A stretch of 53,855 nucleotides of DNA from Acidimicrobiaceae bacterium. Its GTDB lineage: Bacteria; Actinomycetota; Acidimicrobiia; Acidimicrobiales; Bog-793. Below, piece by piece: positions 25,647 to 33,939 of the stretch (the stretch's first letter is position 1; the number at the start of each line of letters is the position of its first letter). The notes beneath the pieces are model-generated. The model was given only the letters and a program-made list of their open reading frames with translations, had not been told where the DNA came from and searched no databases. The stretch covers positions 1 through 53,855 of the forward strand of contig DAHUXW010000100.1 in assembly GCA_027306925.1 (NCBI GenBank), given 5' to 3'. Both the position numbers and the translations under genes were made by a program.

Positions 25647-27408
25647 CGCGCCCAATTCAAGCACCGGGCGCGCGGCGACCTCGCGATTCGGCGCTCCCTC
25701 CTGGTTGGAGGGCGCGACGACGCTCGACGTCGTTGCGGCGCTTCTCGCGTTCCTGCTACCGGTGGCGATCTCGCCGGTCACGAACTCCTACACCTTCACG
25801 CCGAAGCTCGCGGTCGTGCTGCTCCTCGCCGCGGTCGGGCTTCCTCGGCTCGCACGTCTCGCCGCCGGAGGCGATCGCGCCGCGTGGGCGGCGCTCGCGT
25901 TCCTCGCGGTCGGACTCGCGTCCGCAGCGACCTCGGGCAGCGTCTTCGTGGGGCTCTTCGGGATGTACCTGTCAGGGACGGGTTGGGTCTTCTGGTGCGG
26001 CGTCGCGGGTGCGTGGGCGATCGGTCGCTCCCTCGGCCCTCGCGGCGCCGACCTCGTGACCGCGGGTCTCGTGGGTGGGGCGCTCGTGAACGCCCTGGTA
26101 ACCGTGGCGCAGCAAGCGTTCCAGCTCGCGAGCCCCGTTCTCGGCCTATACCAGGGCACCCAGGCCGACGGGCTCATGGGCAACCCGATATTCCTCGAGA
26201 GCGTGCTCCTCGGCGCGCTCGCGATCGTCCTCGTGCGCGCGTGCACCGCGCGCTGGCAGTGGTCGCTGGCGGCTCTCGTGGTCTCCGCGTCGCTCGAGCT
26301 GAGCGGCGAGCGCTTCGCGATCGCGCTCCTCGCCGTGCTCGTCGTGTGGGCCGTCGCGGCGTACCGCAACCGCCGGAGCCTGCTGTTCGCCGCGGCGGTC
26401 GCGTTCGGCTACGGGGTCACCTACGCGTTCTCGAGCGCGCTCATCCACGCGCGCATCGCCCGGAACGTCGCGTCGAACCCGCGCCTCACGCTGTGGAAGG
26501 CGCTCGCCCACGCGTTCGTGCACCGTCCGGTCCTCGGCTGGGGCCCAGGCCAGACGCTCCAGGCCACGACCGCGTTCCAACCGCTCGCCCTCGCGAAGCG
26601 GCTCGCGGTGGCGACGTACTTCAACGACGCGCACGACCTACTCGTGGAGGTCGCCGTGACCACGGGCGTGCTCGGCCTCGTCGCGTTCGTCGCTCTCGCC
26701 GGACAGGCGATGCGATCCGCGTCCGGTCCGCTCCTCGGCGCGGCGCTCATGATGCTCGCGGTCGAGCTCGTCGAGCCGCTGAACGTCGGCGTCACTCCGC
26801 TCGCCTTCCTCGCGCTCGGTGCGGCCGCGGCGAGGACGGGCCGGACCCGATCGGGAGGGGCCCGCACGGCGCGCGGCCGCGCGCGCCTCGTCGGAGCCGC
26901 GACCGCGGTGCTGCTCGCCGCCGCCGTCGGGGCCTCCGCGACGATGCTCTACGGCGACTACGAGCTGAACTCCGGGCTGCTCGCCTACCGGTACCCGACT
27001 GCGGTGCGCGGCGCCCATCTCCTCGCCGTCTGGTCCGACCCCGCGCTCGTCGTCGCAGAGATCGCGGTGAACCGTTCGATCGCGTTCCGCGACCGGCGGC
27101 ACTGGCTCCTGCTCGCGCGCCACTGGCACGCGGTCGCAGTGGCCCGCGAGCCGACGAACACGCAGCTCTGGACTGCGCTCGCCGGCGCCGACGCGGAGCT
27201 CGGGAGGCTTGGCACCGCGGCGTCCGAGTACGAGAAAGCGCTCCGCCTCGACCGTTTCGGCACCGAAGCGCTCGTCGGCCTCGCGTCGATCGACATCCGC
27301 GAGGGACGCGCCCGCGAGGCGGTCGCACTGCTGCACCGCGCGCTCGCGACCGCGCCCGGCTACGAGCCTGCGACCGCCTTGCTCCGCAAGGCGGTCGCAG
27401 CGGGCTGA
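25621..27408 (+). CDS. O-antigen ligase/polymerase (Wzy_C) with C-terminal TPR segment
   Basis: The 595-residue protein from ATG 25621 has about 12 membrane helices and a Wzy_C-type periplasmic loop ending YFNDAHDLLVEVAVTTGVLG, the family's conserved H-x5-E motif. After a final helix (about 420-440), residues 455-595 are soluble and helical. They contain TPR-like pairs such as LWTALAGADAELGRLGTAAS and ALVGLASIDIREGRAREAVA. This combination is found in actinobacterial O-antigen ligases and glycan polymerases. It would polymerise or attach the surface polysaccharide on the outside of the membrane. Ribosome-site evidence is weak; TTG at about 25705 is an alternative start. Confidence 0.85.
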   Translation: MSHRADLDTAPNSSTGRAATSRFGAPSWLEGATTLDVVAALLAFLLPVAISPVTNSYTFTPKLAVVLLLAAVGLPRLARLAAGGDRAAWAALAFLAVGLASAATSGSVFVGLFGMYLSGTGWVFWCGVAGAWAIGRSLGPRGADLVTAGLVGGALVNALVTVAQQAFQLASPVLGLYQGTQADGLMGNPIFLESVLLGALAIVLVRACTARWQWSLAALVVSASLELSGERFAIALLAVLVVWAVAAYRNRRSLLFAAAVAFGYGVTYAFSSALIHARIARNVASNPRLTLWKALAHAFVHRPVLGWGPGQTLQATTAFQPLALAKRLAVATYFNDAHDLLVEVAVTTGVLGLVAFVALAGQAMRSASGPLLGAALMMLAVELVEPLNVGVTPLAFLALGAAAARTGRTRSGGARTARGRARLVGAATAVLLAAAVGASATMLYGDYELNSGLLAYRYPTAVRGAHLLAVWSDPALVVAEIAVNRSIAFRDRRHWLLLARHWHAVAVAREPTNTQLWTALAGADAELGRLGTAASEYEKALRLDRFGTEALVGLASIDIREGRAREAVALLHRALATAPGYEPATALLRKAVAAG

Positions 27409-27430
27409 GCGGAGAGCGCCCTGGGCGCGC

Positions 27431-27467
27431 GAGCGCCCCGGCCAGGTGACCCGTGGCCGGGGCGCTC
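27431..27467. terminator. Strong bidirectional terminator between polysaccharide and pilus loci
   Basis: GAGCGCCCCGGCCA (27431-27444) pairs perfectly with TGGCCGGGGCGCTC (27454-27467), a 14-bp GC-rich stem with a 9-nt loop. It lies between the convergent ends of the ligase gene (27408) and the pilin gene (27507). Confidence 0.85.
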
Positions 27468-27506
27468 GAAGCTCGCGGACCAGACGGCACGCGAGGCCCG
27501 GTCAGG

Positions 27507-28088
27507 TCAGGCCGGGAAACCGCCCGTGTTCGTCCAAGCCCCCGGCTTGCCCGCGGTCGTGCTCACTCCTGCTTTCGCCAATGCCGCCGTGCAGGCCGCG
27601 CTGGTCGTGGCCGGGTACCAGCCGTAGAAGGTGTCCGTGCCCGTGAGACCCGTGATTGCGAGGCCCCCGGTGCTCTTCTGGTCGGCGATCGCGTAGCAGC
27701 GGTTGCTGCCGTTCCACGCTGCGAGGACCAGGTCGCTCGAGTCGACGACGTCGACGCTGATGACCTTGTTGCCCGTGGACACAGCATTGCTCACGTACGT
27801 GAGGCCCGTGCCCTCCTTCGTGATGTCGGACACCGACGTCGAGCCGATCAGGGACGTGTAGTTGCCGTTGTTCTGTGTGTAGTAGGTGTCCGCACCGGTG
27901 AGCGCGGTCTGCAGGTTCGACGTCACCGCCGTGTTCGTCGCGCTCTTTGTCACCGTCAGGAACGTGGGGATCGCGATCGCCAGCAGGATGCCGAGGATCA
28001 ACAGGACGACGAGGAGCTCGATGAGCGTGAATCCCTCATCGGCGCCCTCGGACATCTGCGAGAGATGCCGCTTGAGATGGGTTCGCAA
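27507..28088 (-). CDS. pilA: Major type IV prepilin
   Basis: A TTG start at 28088 follows a perfect AAGGAGG, so the start is secure. The 193-residue prepilin has a basic 19-residue leader ending DEG, then FTLIELLVVLLILGILLAIA, the type III prepilin motif with Gly-1, Phe+1 and Glu+5 (E24). The C-terminal domain is Thr/Ser/Gly-rich with two Cys (in NRCYAIAD and SAACTAAL), which probably form the D-region disulfide. PilD would cleave and N-methylate it, and it then forms the pilus shaft. It is the last gene of the operon, separated from the PilX-like gene by about 200 bp, and so probably has its own promoter for high expression. Confidence 0.92.
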   Translation of the reverse strand: MRTHLKRHLSQMSEGADEGFTLIELLVVLLILGILLAIAIPTFLTVTKSATNTAVTSNLQTALTGADTYYTQNNGNYTSLIGSTSVSDITKEGTGLTYVSNAVSTGNKVISVDVVDSSDLVLAAWNGSNRCYAIADQKSTGGLAITGLTGTDTFYGWYPATTSAACTAALAKAGVSTTAGKPGAWTNTGGFPA

Positions 28089-28287
28089 CTCTTCCTCCTT
28101 GGACTACGCGCCGACGCTCGGCTACGGCGTACAACGACACGGCGTGACACCGCCTTGAGTGAAAATCCGCGAAATCCTCACGTTGCGTGCCCGTCGGGCG
28201 CAAGCGAACCACGCAGCGCGGCGCGTGCGAGCGACGGGACGCGCTCGCGCCCCACCGACCCACGCGAGTCGCGCCGTTGGGCCGTCC
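28089..28287 (-). promoter_or_regulatory. Pilin leader region with AAGGAGG ribosome site
   Basis: This is the only gap in the pilus operon larger than about 55 bp. It contains the strong ribosome site AAGGAGG (complement at 28094-28100) five bases before the TTG start, short inverted repeats (GGCG/CGCC around 28140-28155), and an AT-richer patch at 28158-28180. A separate pilin promoter here is plausible but no clear -35/-10 pair is visible. Confidence 0.45.
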
Positions 28288-30675
28288 CTAGCCCACCGCC
28301 GGGCACGCGGGCGTCGCCTGGGTCGCGATGTTCGCGTCGCCGCACACGACGTAGCCGAGGTCCTGCCACGAGGTCACCGCCGACTGCAGCGCGTACGGAG
28401 GCTGCAGGAACTGGAGACGGCTGTCGAAGCTGAACTGCTTGTCGTAGCCCCAGGTCTGGCCGTACCCCGAGATGAGACCGAACGGTCCCCGGTACTGGCT
28501 GATGTCCGCGCCGTTCAGGTAGACGCCGTTGCTCGAGTACGTCCCGTTGCCCTGGTCCCAGTACTCGACGCCGAACGCGCCGTTCAACGAGATCACCGCG
28601 GCGTCGATGATCGGGTTCGAGATGTCGCAGCTCGGCCACACCGCGGCGGGCTGGCCGATCGACGACCCGCTCGTCGGGTCGCCCGAGGTGCCACCGGACA
28701 GGGTCCCCGCGGTCGCGGCCGTCCCGTCGTAGGAGCACGCCGAGAGTCCGTTCGAGGTCGAGCCGAGCATCCCCGCCATCTGCGCGACCGAGTACGGCGA
28801 CTTCACGGGGTGCGACACGAGCACGTTGTCGAAGGCCTCGAGCCCGAGGATGTCCGGCGACGACCCGGTCGTGCACGCCGCGGCCGACGACGGGTCGGTG
28901 GCCGACGCCGGTCCGTTCGTCCCGTCGGCACAGGCGTAGGTGAGGTCGCGGGTGACGATGATGTTCGCGGCGGAGCCGACCGTGAGCTCGCCGCTCAGCT
29001 CGCCCTCGATGTAGGTGTCACCCTCGAGGCAGGTCGCGGACGTCTTCGTGACGGTCGGGAGTATCGGGTTGTTCACCTGCGTCAGGTTCACGTACGGGTT
29101 GATGCAGCCGGAGCCGGTGCTGTTCAGCCCGTCCTGGACCGTCGGGGCGGTGCTCGCGGCACCCGCGTTCTGCACGAAGACGACTCCGTTCGCAGGGAGC
29201 GGGACGCCGATGATGTAGGGGCCCGAGCTTCCGGAGAAGCTCTGGCCGAACGAGGTGAGCGAGGTGCCCGTCGGGCTCGTCCCCGTGCTGCACGCGGCCG
29301 ACGGCGCGTCCGCCCCCGTCGAGAGCGGGCTCCACACGTTCATCGTCGTGCCCGAGCTCGACGTGACGAGCGCGATCATCGTCGGCCCGGTGAACAGGCA
29401 GCCACCCGACGCCGCAGCGGCCGCGAGCTGGGTGTTCCAGCTGGGGAGCACGAGATTGCCGTTCAAGCTCGAGCCGTGCACGAAGTTCGGGGTGTTCGTT
29501 TGACCACAGAATCCCTGGACCGGGTCGACGGTCGTGCCACTCGGCGAGTAGTACGTCGTCCCGCCGGACCTCACCGGCACCGAGCCGAGCCAGTCGTACG
29601 CGTACGCGGTGCTCGACGACACCCCCGACGTGTACGAGATCGGCGCGCCCGAGAACGTCGGCGACGCACAGACGTGGAGCTGGTCGTTCGAGTACACGGG
29701 TCCGGCGAAGTTCTCACCGGTGTTGAAGTCGAACGTCCCGCCACACGCTTCCGCGGGCACCGTCACCGTCGCGCCGTTGCCGTTCGTGAAGCTGAACTGC
29801 TGGGCGCCGTAGAAGGGACCGTAGTACGGGTTGCTCGCCGAGTACGAGTTGTACACGTCGCTGTTCGGGCTGCTCACGGTCTCCGCGCCGACGCTGACGT
29901 TCTGCGTCTGGCCGAGCCAGTCGAGGAAGTCGTTTGCCTGGTAGGTCTTGTAGTCGCACAGCGCGTTCCAGAGCGAGGTCGTCGTGCTCGCGCCGTTCAC
30001 CGGGTACGTCACCTGGTAGGTCGTGATCCCCTGCGAAGCGCTCAGGCCGGTCACGGTCACGCCCGTCTGTTGCACGTCCGGGTAGAGCGGGTCGAGCACC
30101 TCGGTGTTCGAGAAGTACGCGTTCGCGAGGATGGAGCTCGTCGTGAAGCTCGCCCGCGCGGTCACGTAGACGTAGCTCCCGGGTGAGCCGCCACGACCGG
30201 TCACGGAGAGCACGACGCGCCCCGCGTTCGTGCCCGACGTCGCGAACAGTGTCGAGTCGTCGGGCACGTAGTGGAAGGCCTCACCCGGGCTCGTGCCGCC
30301 GAGGTCGCACGCGGACGAGCACCACCCGCCCGTCTGCATCGCGGGGTCCGCGGGCGTCGACGGGTTCGACGCGCTGTAGAGGTAGTAGTTCGGGTCCGCG
30401 TCGAGGTGGTTCCGATACCACTCGATGCCCGACTCTGCCGCGGCGAGCGCGGCGTGCTTGTTCGTCGAGAGCACGACGAGCGGCGCGTCGCTCGTGATCT
30501 GCGACGCCATGAGCGGGCCGAGCACCGAGAGCAGGACCACGAGGATCACGATGATCACGATGATCTGGCCCGAGTCGTCCCGGCTGTGGCGGGCCGCGTC
30601 GACCCGCACGCCGAGGGCGCGCGCGACGCGCCGGCGCGCGCCCGGACGGCTCCTTGGAAGCCGCGCGGCGGTCAT
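28288..30675 (-). CDS. PilX-like type IV pilus protein with very large C-terminal domain (795 aa)
   Basis: ATG 30675 overlaps the upstream stop by 4 bp. After a basic 35-residue leader comes DSGQIIVIIVILVVLLSVLG (34-53), then HAALAAAESGIEWYRNHLDA with the conserved AA.eaGi.w of PilX_N-type minor pilin proteins (Glu81). The remaining 690 residues are rich in Ser, Thr, Gly, Asn, Tyr and paired Cys (GGWCSSACDLGG and many single Cys) with no recognised domain. This looks like an extracellular beta-rich, disulfide-stabilised module. A pilus-tip adhesin or PilY1-like function is an inference from context. Typical PilX proteins have only about 150-200 residues, so the extension is remarkable. Confidence 0.8.
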   Translation of the reverse strand: MTAARLPRSRPGARRRVARALGVRVDAARHSRDDSGQIIVIIVILVVLLSVLGPLMASQITSDAPLVVLSTNKHAALAAAESGIEWYRNHLDADPNYYLYSASNPSTPADPAMQTGGWCSSACDLGGTSPGEAFHYVPDDSTLFATSGTNAGRVVLSVTGRGGSPGSYVYVTARASFTTSSILANAYFSNTEVLDPLYPDVQQTGVTVTGLSASQGITTYQVTYPVNGASTTTSLWNALCDYKTYQANDFLDWLGQTQNVSVGAETVSSPNSDVYNSYSASNPYYGPFYGAQQFSFTNGNGATVTVPAEACGGTFDFNTGENFAGPVYSNDQLHVCASPTFSGAPISYTSGVSSSTAYAYDWLGSVPVRSGGTTYYSPSGTTVDPVQGFCGQTNTPNFVHGSSLNGNLVLPSWNTQLAAAAASGGCLFTGPTMIALVTSSSGTTMNVWSPLSTGADAPSAACSTGTSPTGTSLTSFGQSFSGSSGPYIIGVPLPANGVVFVQNAGAASTAPTVQDGLNSTGSGCINPYVNLTQVNNPILPTVTKTSATCLEGDTYIEGELSGELTVGSAANIIVTRDLTYACADGTNGPASATDPSSAAACTTGSSPDILGLEAFDNVLVSHPVKSPYSVAQMAGMLGSTSNGLSACSYDGTAATAGTLSGGTSGDPTSGSSIGQPAAVWPSCDISNPIIDAAVISLNGAFGVEYWDQGNGTYSSNGVYLNGADISQYRGPFGLISGYGQTWGYDKQFSFDSRLQFLQPPYALQSAVTSWQDLGYVVCGDANIATQATPACPAVG

Positions 30676-31733
30676 GACGCGTGCACCGGAGTTCCCGCCG
30701 AGGTCGACGCGGTGTAGCTCGTCGCGGCCGGCGGGCTCGCGACGCCCGAGTACGTCGCGGTGACCGTGTACGTCGCCGTCGACGAGGCGTAGAACGAGCA
30801 CGACGCCTGCCCGGTCGTCGAGAGCGACGTGGCGCTCGAGCAGGTGTTCGAGATCGTCGAGCTCCCCTGGGTCACGACCGCGGTCACCGAGCCGCCGTCG
30901 GGGACGGGTGAGACCGTGACGGTGAACGAGACCGTCGTGCCGTGCACCGGCGAGGTGTTCGGGAAGCTCACGACCGTGGCGGTCGTCGGCGCGGGGGCGT
31001 TCGCGTTCTGGAGGTACACGGTCGTCTGGAACGTGGTCGGCTGGATCGCCTGGAATCCCACGAGCGGCTTCTGGGGGCCTGCGAGGAAGGTGACGTCGAC
31101 GCCGACGGCGACCACGTTGCCGAGGACCGCGCACGGGTCGTAGGTGCCGACGAGCTCCTGTCCGGTCGCGTCGGGCGGATTGGTCGTCGTCGTCGGGGTG
31201 GAGGAGCCGCACGACGGCTCGGTCGCGCCCGCGCTCGCGTAGTAGTAGTACGTGAACGGGTCGGCGGTGTTCACGACGTAGTAGGTCCCGACCGGGTGCG
31301 GCGTGCCGCCCTGCGGCATGATCGAGACGACGAACGACGCGTCGGCGTTCGACCCGCTCGGCGGGACGAGCTGGGCCTCGAGCGTCGCGATGTCCTGCGT
31401 GGCGGTCGTCGTGTTGTACCCGGCCTCGACCGACGCGATGAGCGTCGTCGGCGTCGAGCCCGGGAGCACGGTGACCGCGCCGTGCAGGTACTCGAGCAGC
31501 GCGTTGCCGGCCGTCTGGTCCTGCTTCAGGCCGAGCATCGTGTCGTGGAGGTCGACGCTCTGCTGGCTCAGGTTGCCGATGAGGCCGTAGATGACCGGCA
31601 CGATGATCGCGAGGACCGCCATCGCGACGAGCATCTCGATGAACGTGAAGCCCGCGTCCCCCCGGGCCGCGGCCCGGGTGAGGGTGCGGGCGCCCGCGGA
31701 CAGCCGCGCCGGAGGTGACCGACGCCGGCTCAT
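30672..31733 (-). CDS. Minor prepilin (PilW/GspJ-like) with Ig-like C-terminal domain
   Basis: ATG 31733 overlaps the upstream stop by 4 bp. The 353-residue prepilin has a basic leader ending RGDAG and the motif FTFIEMLVAMAVLAIIVPVI (Gly28 at -1, Glu33 at +5). A GspJ-like region follows (about 50-200). The C-terminal 110 residues (VVSFPNTSPVHGTTVSFTVT, then SSTATYTVTATYSG) look like a bacterial Ig-like repeat, as in Big_3_5-type domains. Minor pilins of this class prime assembly at the pilus tip, so the Ig domain would be exposed and could bind a surface. Confidence 0.85.
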   Translation of the reverse strand: MSRRRSPPARLSAGARTLTRAAARGDAGFTFIEMLVAMAVLAIIVPVIYGLIGNLSQQSVDLHDTMLGLKQDQTAGNALLEYLHGAVTVLPGSTPTTLIASVEAGYNTTTATQDIATLEAQLVPPSGSNADASFVVSIMPQGGTPHPVGTYYVVNTADPFTYYYYASAGATEPSCGSSTPTTTTNPPDATGQELVGTYDPCAVLGNVVAVGVDVTFLAGPQKPLVGFQAIQPTTFQTTVYLQNANAPAPTTATVVSFPNTSPVHGTTVSFTVTVSPVPDGGSVTAVVTQGSSTISNTCSSATSLSTTGQASCSFYASSTATYTVTATYSGVASPPAATSYTASTSAGTPVHAS

Positions 31734-33331
31734 CCGACGGTTACCGATAGCTGCGAGGTCGCCGGCGACGAGCACACGGAGGAGCCGGGCGAGAGCGGCG
31801 AGGTCGAGGCGCACACGCCCGTCGGCGTCACCCACATGTACGCCTGGCCACCCGAGTAGGTCACGGACGGGTTCGACCCGGTCACGGTCGCGCCGAGCTG
31901 GAACTCCCCGAGCGGCAGGCTGGTGAGGCTCACACCCGTCCCGCCGGAGTAGTTGAGGGTGATCGTGTGCCCGCCCGAGTCCTTCGCGAAGAGCCCGGTC
32001 ACCGAGCCCGCGTCGCTCCTCACCGTGAGCTTCAACGAGAGCGGATACACCGGGAGCGTCACCGATCCCGCCGCCGCCGCCGAGGCCGTGAGGCGGGTCG
32101 TCACCCCGCTCGTGCCGTAGTAGGTGGCCGTCGGGTCGGCGTCGGTCGTCCCACCCGCGTACGCCGTGTAGTTCGCCGCGGCCGAGGGGAACGGGAAGAG
32201 GAGCGCGGTCTGCGCCGAGTCCGCGCCGGTCGCGAACGCGCTCGTCGCGTTTCCGAGCACGCAGAGGCCCGCGCTCCCGCACGCCCCCGGGCTCACGAAG
32301 GTCACCGGGAGAAACGGCGCCGGAGCCGCGGTCTTGTCCACGGTGTCGGAGAAGTTCACCGTGATCGCCGCTCCCTGGTCGAGCACGATCGCGCCGGTCG
32401 GCTGCGCCACGCTGTCGGCGGTGATCGCCATAGGCGCGAGCGTCGGCACCCCGCCCGCCGTCACCGCGTCCGAGAGCTCGTTCGGGTCGACCCAGCCCGT
32501 GTTGCCCGAGACCGTCACGGTGTACAGCCATCCGGTCGCCGCCCACAGGTTCGGGAAGACCGCGCACCCGGTCGAGCCCGTGTTCTCGGTCTCGGTGGTC
32601 ACCGGCAGCGGGGTCCCCGACGGCTGGGCGCACGAGGCGAGCGAGCACCGTCCCGTCACGGTCACCGAGATGGGTGTCGCGGTCTCGAGCGTCGTCGGGA
32701 GCGACGCCGGGGAGCCGGGCGACGTGGTCGTGGTCGTCGTCGCCATGCTCGAGGCGGTCGTCGTGTACACGGGGACCGCGATCTCCCCGGCACTCACGTT
32801 CGCGAGGTCGGCCTGGGCGGGCGAGATGAGCGCGCGCTCGATCACCGAGTTGCCGGCGCTCGCGGATGCGCCCCAGCTCACCGTCGCGGACGCACGCCAC
32901 ACCTCCGTCGAGGTCGCCCCGGGCGGCGCGGTGCACAGCGTCCCGACGCCCGACTGCGGCAGGACGGCGAGGTCGAGCGAGACCGTGAACTGGTCGCTTC
33001 CCGACATCGCCGTCGTGGTGGTCACACCGGTTGTGAGCGGCGAGCCAGCCGCGGCCTGGTACTGCGCGGTCTCGAGCGCCTGGGTCGCGAGGTCCACGGC
33101 CTCCGCTCGACGGTGAAGCGTGTTCGCGGAGCTGTGCGTCGTGATGAGGACCACGGTGAGGGGGAGCACGACGAGCGCGAGGACGAGCAGCGCGACGAGC
33201 ACCTCGACGAGCGAGAAGCCCTCGTCGCAGTGCGCGCCTCGGCGCTCGCGCACCGCGCGCCCGGCGCGCCGCGAGCCGGCGGCGCAGGCGACTCGCCGGG
33301 CTCGTTCCTTCGGGTGACGCGCGCACCTCAT
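31730..33331 (-). CDS. Minor prepilin (PilV/GspI-like), large Thr/Ser-rich C-terminal domain
   Basis: The start is ATG 33331. The 533-residue prepilin has a 38-residue Arg-rich leader with two Cys (RRVACAAGSRR, GAHCDEG), then FSLVEVLVALLVLALVVLPL (Gly38 at -1, Glu43 at +5), the GspI/PilV pattern. The long extracellular part contains TTTTTTSPGSPASLPTT, a proline/threonine-rich linker (about 190-210), and beta-rich segments with several Cys. Like its two downstream neighbours it is much larger than standard minor pilins (150-250 residues). Its stop overlaps the next prepilin start, and together they probably form a tip complex. Confidence 0.82.
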   Translation of the reverse strand: MRCARHPKERARRVACAAGSRRAGRAVRERRGAHCDEGFSLVEVLVALLVLALVVLPLTVVLITTHSSANTLHRRAEAVDLATQALETAQYQAAAGSPLTTGVTTTTAMSGSDQFTVSLDLAVLPQSGVGTLCTAPPGATSTEVWRASATVSWGASASAGNSVIERALISPAQADLANVSAGEIAVPVYTTTASSMATTTTTTSPGSPASLPTTLETATPISVTVTGRCSLASCAQPSGTPLPVTTETENTGSTGCAVFPNLWAATGWLYTVTVSGNTGWVDPNELSDAVTAGGVPTLAPMAITADSVAQPTGAIVLDQGAAITVNFSDTVDKTAAPAPFLPVTFVSPGACGSAGLCVLGNATSAFATGADSAQTALLFPFPSAAANYTAYAGGTTDADPTATYYGTSGVTTRLTASAAAAGSVTLPVYPLSLKLTVRSDAGSVTGLFAKDSGGHTITLNYSGGTGVSLTSLPLGEFQLGATVTGSNPSVTYSGGQAYMWVTPTGVCASTSPLSPGSSVCSSPATSQLSVTVG

Positions 33332-33348
33332 CGGCGTCGTCTGCGCCC

Positions 33349-33939
33349 TCAGGACGGACCCGTCGGGGTCTTCGGCACCGACGTCGTGTACGCCGTCGCG
33401 TTGATCGACGCGGTGTAGTTCGCGAAGCTCGAAGCGTTCAGGTTCCCGTTCCCCGACAGCGAGACCGACTGGATCGTGAGGAGGCGGGTCATCTTGTACA
33501 GGTCGGAGATGAAGGCGAGGAGCTGGTCGTGCGGGCCCGACACGGCGAGCGCGACCGGGATCGTCGAGTAGCCGAGACCGCTCGGCTGCACGGAGTCGTC
33601 GGTCACGCTCTGCAGGCTCACGCCGTCGAGCACCGAGAGCCGGTACACCTGCACGACGAGGTCGGGAGCGTCGGGCGTCGACGGGACCGCCGTCGCGAAG
33701 TGCTTCAGGAACGGGGCGGCGGCCTGGACCTGCTTCGCCTCGGCGCGCAGCTGAACGAGGCGGAGGTTGAGCCGCGTCTCGGTCTGCTGCTCGGTGATCT
33801 GCTGCTGGTGGATGCTCGCGAGCTTCGACCCCTCCGGCGTCATCCATGCAAACCACCACGCGAGCGCGAGCGCGAGCACTCCGAGCACGGAGACGAGGAC
33901 GGCGGGTCGGCGGGCGAGGCTACGGCTCGGGGCGCTCAT
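33349..33939 (-). CDS. pilO: PilO-like pilus assembly protein
   Basis: ATG 33939 overlaps the PilM-PilN stop by 4 bp. The 196-residue protein has one membrane helix (about 12-32, VLVSVLGVLALALAWWFAW), a coiled-coil (HQQQITEQQTETRLNLRLVQ) and a ferredoxin-like periplasmic-type domain (DLVVQVYRLSVLDGVSLQSV). This is the PilO fold (inner-membrane alignment complex). PilO pairs with PilN and links the cytosolic PilM ring to the pilus. Position directly after pilM-pilN supports the call. Confidence 0.85.
   Translation of the reverse strand: MSAPSRSLARRPAVLVSVLGVLALALAWWFAWMTPEGSKLASIHQQQITEQQTETRLNLRLVQLRAEAKQVQAAAPFLKHFATAVPSTPDAPDLVVQVYRLSVLDGVSLQSVTDDSVQPSGLGYSTIPVALAVSGPHDQLLAFISDLYKMTRLLTIQSVSLSGNGNLNASSFANYTASINATAYTTSVPKTPTGPS

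Noticed and set aside
26985-27296. Antisense open frames over the ligase TPR region
   Set aside because: No ribosome site or family similarity; the plus-strand TPR pattern explains the region.
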